A stretch of DNA of 64,000 nt from Delftia acidovorans (lineage in GTDB: Bacteria; Pseudomonadota; Gammaproteobacteria; Burkholderiales; Burkholderiaceae_C): NCBI GenBank assembly GCA_031286585.1, contig JAITUC010000024.1, positions 434,001 through 498,000 of the forward strand, read 5' to 3'. This document shows, piece by piece, positions 61,870-64,000 of the stretch; the first letter of the stretch is position 1, and the number at the start of each line of letters is the position of its first letter. The translations under genes were made by a program, and so were the position numbers. The notes under the pieces were generated by a model, which saw nothing but the letters and a program-made list of their open reading frames with translations, was not told the DNA's origin and ran no database searches.

Positions 61870-63621
61870 TTGAACGAGCTTTCCCCCCCGGATTCCACCG
61901 CCCCGGCTTCCAGCACCGCGCCCAGCCGCTGGCAGCGCCTGGGCCTGCGCACGCAACTGGCCCTGGTCTTCGGCTCGCTGCTGGTGGGCGTGACGGTGCT
62001 GATGTCGCTGGCATTCGGCGAGCTGCTGCGCTGGCGCATGGAGCGCGAGGTCAGCGCCTCGCTGCATGCCATGGCCTCCAACGCCGCCCGGCAGCTGTCC
62101 GATGGCCTGTTCAGCCGCGCCCATACCGTGGAAGTGCTCGCTGCCTCGCCTGAGCTCTGGGTCCAGGGGCTGGAGGCCCCGGGCGTGGGCGCCCTGCTCA
62201 ACCGCGCCCGTTCGCTGACGCCCACCAACCTCTGGATCGGCGTGGCCGACGCCGAGGGCACGGTGCGCAGCGCGACCGACCAGGTGCTGGTGGGCCACGA
62301 TGTCAGCGACAGGCCCTGGTTCGAGCCGGGCCTGCAGCGCGTCCATGTGGGCGACGTGCGCGCATCCTCGCCTGCGATGGCCGACATGCTGCCGCCTGCG
62401 GCCGACGGCGCGCCGCGCCGGTTCATGGACTTCGCGGCGCCCATTCGCGTAGGCGATCTCACCCAGGGCGTGCTGTGCATGCACAGCAGCTGGGAATGGG
62501 TGCGAGAAACCATGCAGACCCTGCAGCAGGCCGACAGCGCCGACCGGCAGATCGGCCTGTTCATCTTCGACCGGCGTGGCCGTCTCATTCACGCCCCGGG
62601 CGACAGCCTGGAGCCGCTGCTGGCCCTGGACCAGCGCCTGCCGGTGGCCCATACCGTGTCTGCCGATGCGGCCGACGCCACGCTGCTGCCCGTGCAGGTG
62701 GCGCGCTGGCAGGACAGCCCGCAGAGCTTTCTGACGGCCACCGTGCCGCTGCAGGCCCACAACCGGGCAACGGCCATGGGCTGGCACATCGTGGCCCGCC
62801 AGCCGCACGACAGCGCCTACGCGCCCGCACGCCAGGCCATGCACCAGGTGCTGGCCGGCGGCCTGGCGGCCGCGCTGGTGGCCGCCGTCATCGCCTGGCT
62901 GGTGGCGCGCAGGCTGAGCCAGGATCTCAAGCGGCTGGCCCGCGCCGCCAATGGCATCGACGGCAGCGGCACGGCTTCCGACATACCGCAGCTGCACAGC
63001 AGCCGCGAAGTGCATCGCCTTTCGCAGGCGCTGCGCGGCAGCATTGCCCAGCTGCGCTCGGCCAACGAGGCCATGGAGCGCCAGGTGCGCGAGCGCACGC
63101 TGCAGCTGCAGCAGGCCAATGCCGAACTGGAGCACCAGGCGCGCAGCGATCCGCTCACGGGCCTGCTCAACCGCCGGGGCTTCGACTCCCAGCTGGACTT
63201 CGCCATGGCACTGGCGCGCCGCAGCGGCCGGCCCTTGAGCGTGCTGGTCATGGACGTGGACCACTTCAAGCGCATCAACGACCAGCACGGCCACGACATG
63301 GGCGATGCCGTGCTGCGCACCCTGGCGCGCACATTCCGCATGCGGCTGCGCGAGTCCGACGTGCTGGCCCGCATGGGCGGCGAAGAATTCCTGGCGCTGC
63401 TGCCCGACACCACGGCCGATGCCGCCGTGGCCATTGCCGAGCAACTGCGCGAACTGCTGGCCGCCACGCCCATGGCGCATGGCGAGCCGGTCACCGCCAG
63501 CGTGGGCGTGGCCACGCTGCGCAGCGCCACGGACACGGCCGCCGCCATGCTGCGCCGTGGCGATGAAGCGCTGTACGAGGCCAAGGGCGCGGGCCGCAAC
63601 AACGTGCAGCTGCAGCGCTGA
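61870..63621 (+). CDS. Membrane diguanylate cyclase
   Basis: A 583-residue sensor with a TTG start (61870). It has an N-terminal helix (about 30-55), a periplasmic sensory domain (about 56-325; Cache-like by size and by the segment VLVGHDVSDRPWFEPGL), a second helix (about 327-350), a HAMP-like and coiled-coil linker, and a GGDEF domain (about 425-583). The active loop is GGEEF (503-507) and an RxxD inhibition site RESD lies five residues before it, so it should be an active, product-inhibited c-di-GMP synthase. Ligand unknown. Confidence 0.9.
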   Translation: MNELSPPDSTAPASSTAPSRWQRLGLRTQLALVFGSLLVGVTVLMSLAFGELLRWRMEREVSASLHAMASNAARQLSDGLFSRAHTVEVLAASPELWVQGLEAPGVGALLNRARSLTPTNLWIGVADAEGTVRSATDQVLVGHDVSDRPWFEPGLQRVHVGDVRASSPAMADMLPPAADGAPRRFMDFAAPIRVGDLTQGVLCMHSSWEWVRETMQTLQQADSADRQIGLFIFDRRGRLIHAPGDSLEPLLALDQRLPVAHTVSADAADATLLPVQVARWQDSPQSFLTATVPLQAHNRATAMGWHIVARQPHDSAYAPARQAMHQVLAGGLAAALVAAVIAWLVARRLSQDLKRLARAANGIDGSGTASDIPQLHSSREVHRLSQALRGSIAQLRSANEAMERQVRERTLQLQQANAELEHQARSDPLTGLLNRRGFDSQLDFAMALARRSGRPLSVLVMDVDHFKRINDQHGHDMGDAVLRTLARTFRMRLRESDVLARMGGEEFLALLPDTTADAAVAIAEQLRELLAATPMAHGEPVTASVGVATLRSATDTAAAMLRRGDEALYEAKGAGRNNVQLQR

Positions 63622-63721
63622 CGCGGCCCGCCACCCGCACGGCCAGCGCTTCTCAAGGCCCTTAGGCGCCTCCTCCCCTTGCCGCCGCACAACACCTGTG
63701 CAGCAAAAAAAACACCACACT

Positions 63722-63740
63722 AATACTCAAATTGAGCATA
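63722..63740. promoter_or_regulatory. Dyad upstream of nadA
   Basis: CTCAA-A-TTGAG (63726-63736) with AT pairs outside forms an imperfect dyad in an AT-rich stretch 48 bases before nadA. A NAD-synthesis repressor (NadQ- or NrtR-like) site is possible; I cannot assign a motif with certainty. Confidence 0.4.
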
Positions 63741-63787
63741 TTATTCGCAGCCATCACCAGCCCTTTCCAAAGTCCCGGACGGCCACC

Positions 63788-64000
63788 ATGCAGCTCAAAT
63801 CCTTGCAGTACGACAAGCCCCATTTCTCCCTCGCCGGCCAGTGCGGCATCGGCGAGGCCTGGGCCCGCATTCCTCCCGAACTTGACCGCGCCCAGCGCCT
63901 TCAGACAGCCGAGCGCATACGCGCCCTGCTGCATGAGCGCGATGCCGTGCTCGTGGCCCATTACTACGTGGACGGCGAACTGCAGGACCTGGCGCGCGAG
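63788..64000 (+). CDS. nadA: Quinolinate synthase NadA, 5' part
   Basis: The first 71 codons of an intact frame that runs off the right edge. The stretch ALLHERDAVLVAHYYVDGEL is the conserved N-terminal NadA region (VLVAHYY); NadA condenses iminoaspartate with dihydroxyacetone phosphate to quinolinate using a 4Fe-4S cluster whose cysteines are beyond the window. The ATG at 63788 is the only one giving the usual N-terminus. Start of the de novo NAD operon is likely. Confidence 0.85.
   Translation, partial: MQLKSLQYDKPHFSLAGQCGIGEAWARIPPELDRAQRLQTAERIRALLHERDAVLVAHYYVDGELQDLARE

Noticed and set aside
1..64000. tRNA, rRNA, tmRNA, transposase or phage genes
   Set aside because: I looked for conserved blocks and motifs on both strands and found none.

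Overview
The window is a dense, GC-rich chromosomal stretch of a betaproteobacterium, most likely a Comamonadaceae member of the Delftia/Comamonas/Acidovorax type. The grounds are short intergenic gaps, gene orders usual in that family (murJ-sirB1 beside rpsT, hda-HAD-pcnB-folK beside purM, argD-argF beside a DUF3579 gene), two orphan Bug-type (TctC) solute receptors, and two intergenic repeats that I recall from that family. The genus is inference. I see no rRNA, tRNA, CRISPR array, transposase or prophage gene; this is core plus metabolic accessory chromosome.

Layout. 1-664 holds no supported gene, only hairpins and a DnaA-box-like 9-mer. 665-2263 has a small winged-helix-like protein divergent from an lrgA/lrgB pair. 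2384-7308 is a glutarate/glutaryl-CoA island: a GcdR-like LysR regulator divergent from gcdH, gcdG and a Bug receptor. 7354-13565 carries LysR regulators, a nucleoside deaminase, two MFS transporters, a VOC protein and an NAD(P)-binding reductase. 13638-15486 holds a LivJ-like binding protein and an orphan type-II lumazine synthase under an FMN riboswitch (15599-15761). 16043-20673 has a repeat-rich lipoprotein, a DUF4124 protein, an SDR protein, a ferredoxin-type flavin reductase and a second Bug receptor.

20683-31457 is housekeeping: ArnT-like glycosyltransferase, folK-pcnB-HAD-hda (overlapping, minus strand), purM with an AI-2E-type permease, sirB1, murJ and rpsT. 31575-36302 has an SDR/TetR divergent pair with three tandem operator-like repeats, a DUF3579 gene, argD and argF. 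36389-38885 is a feoA-feoB-Cys-rich iron uptake operon behind a Fur-like box.

39414-52064 is the most distinctive part: a tryptophan/kynurenine locus with two tryptophan 2,3-dioxygenases, two closely similar amino-acid permeases, an aromatic aminotransferase, RidA, KynB and KynU, led by a divergent Lrp/AsnC regulator and interrupted by a LysE exporter, an AraC regulator and an ada-alkA DNA-alkylation-repair pair. KynA, KynB and KynU together would convert tryptophan to anthranilate plus alanine.

52156-64000 carries an MFS transporter, a flavoprotein monooxygenase, an H-NS-family protein, a CorC/CNNM protein, apaH, rhlE, a YpfJ-type metallopeptidase, a one-helix membrane protein, an ornithine-cyclodeaminase homologue, a membrane diguanylate cyclase and the 5' end of nadA. 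The unexplained signals I rate highest are the doubled kynurenine locus, the riboswitch-controlled orphan lumazine synthase, a Fur-like promoter at 54951-54984 that faces no known iron gene, and the triple operator at 32722-32799.
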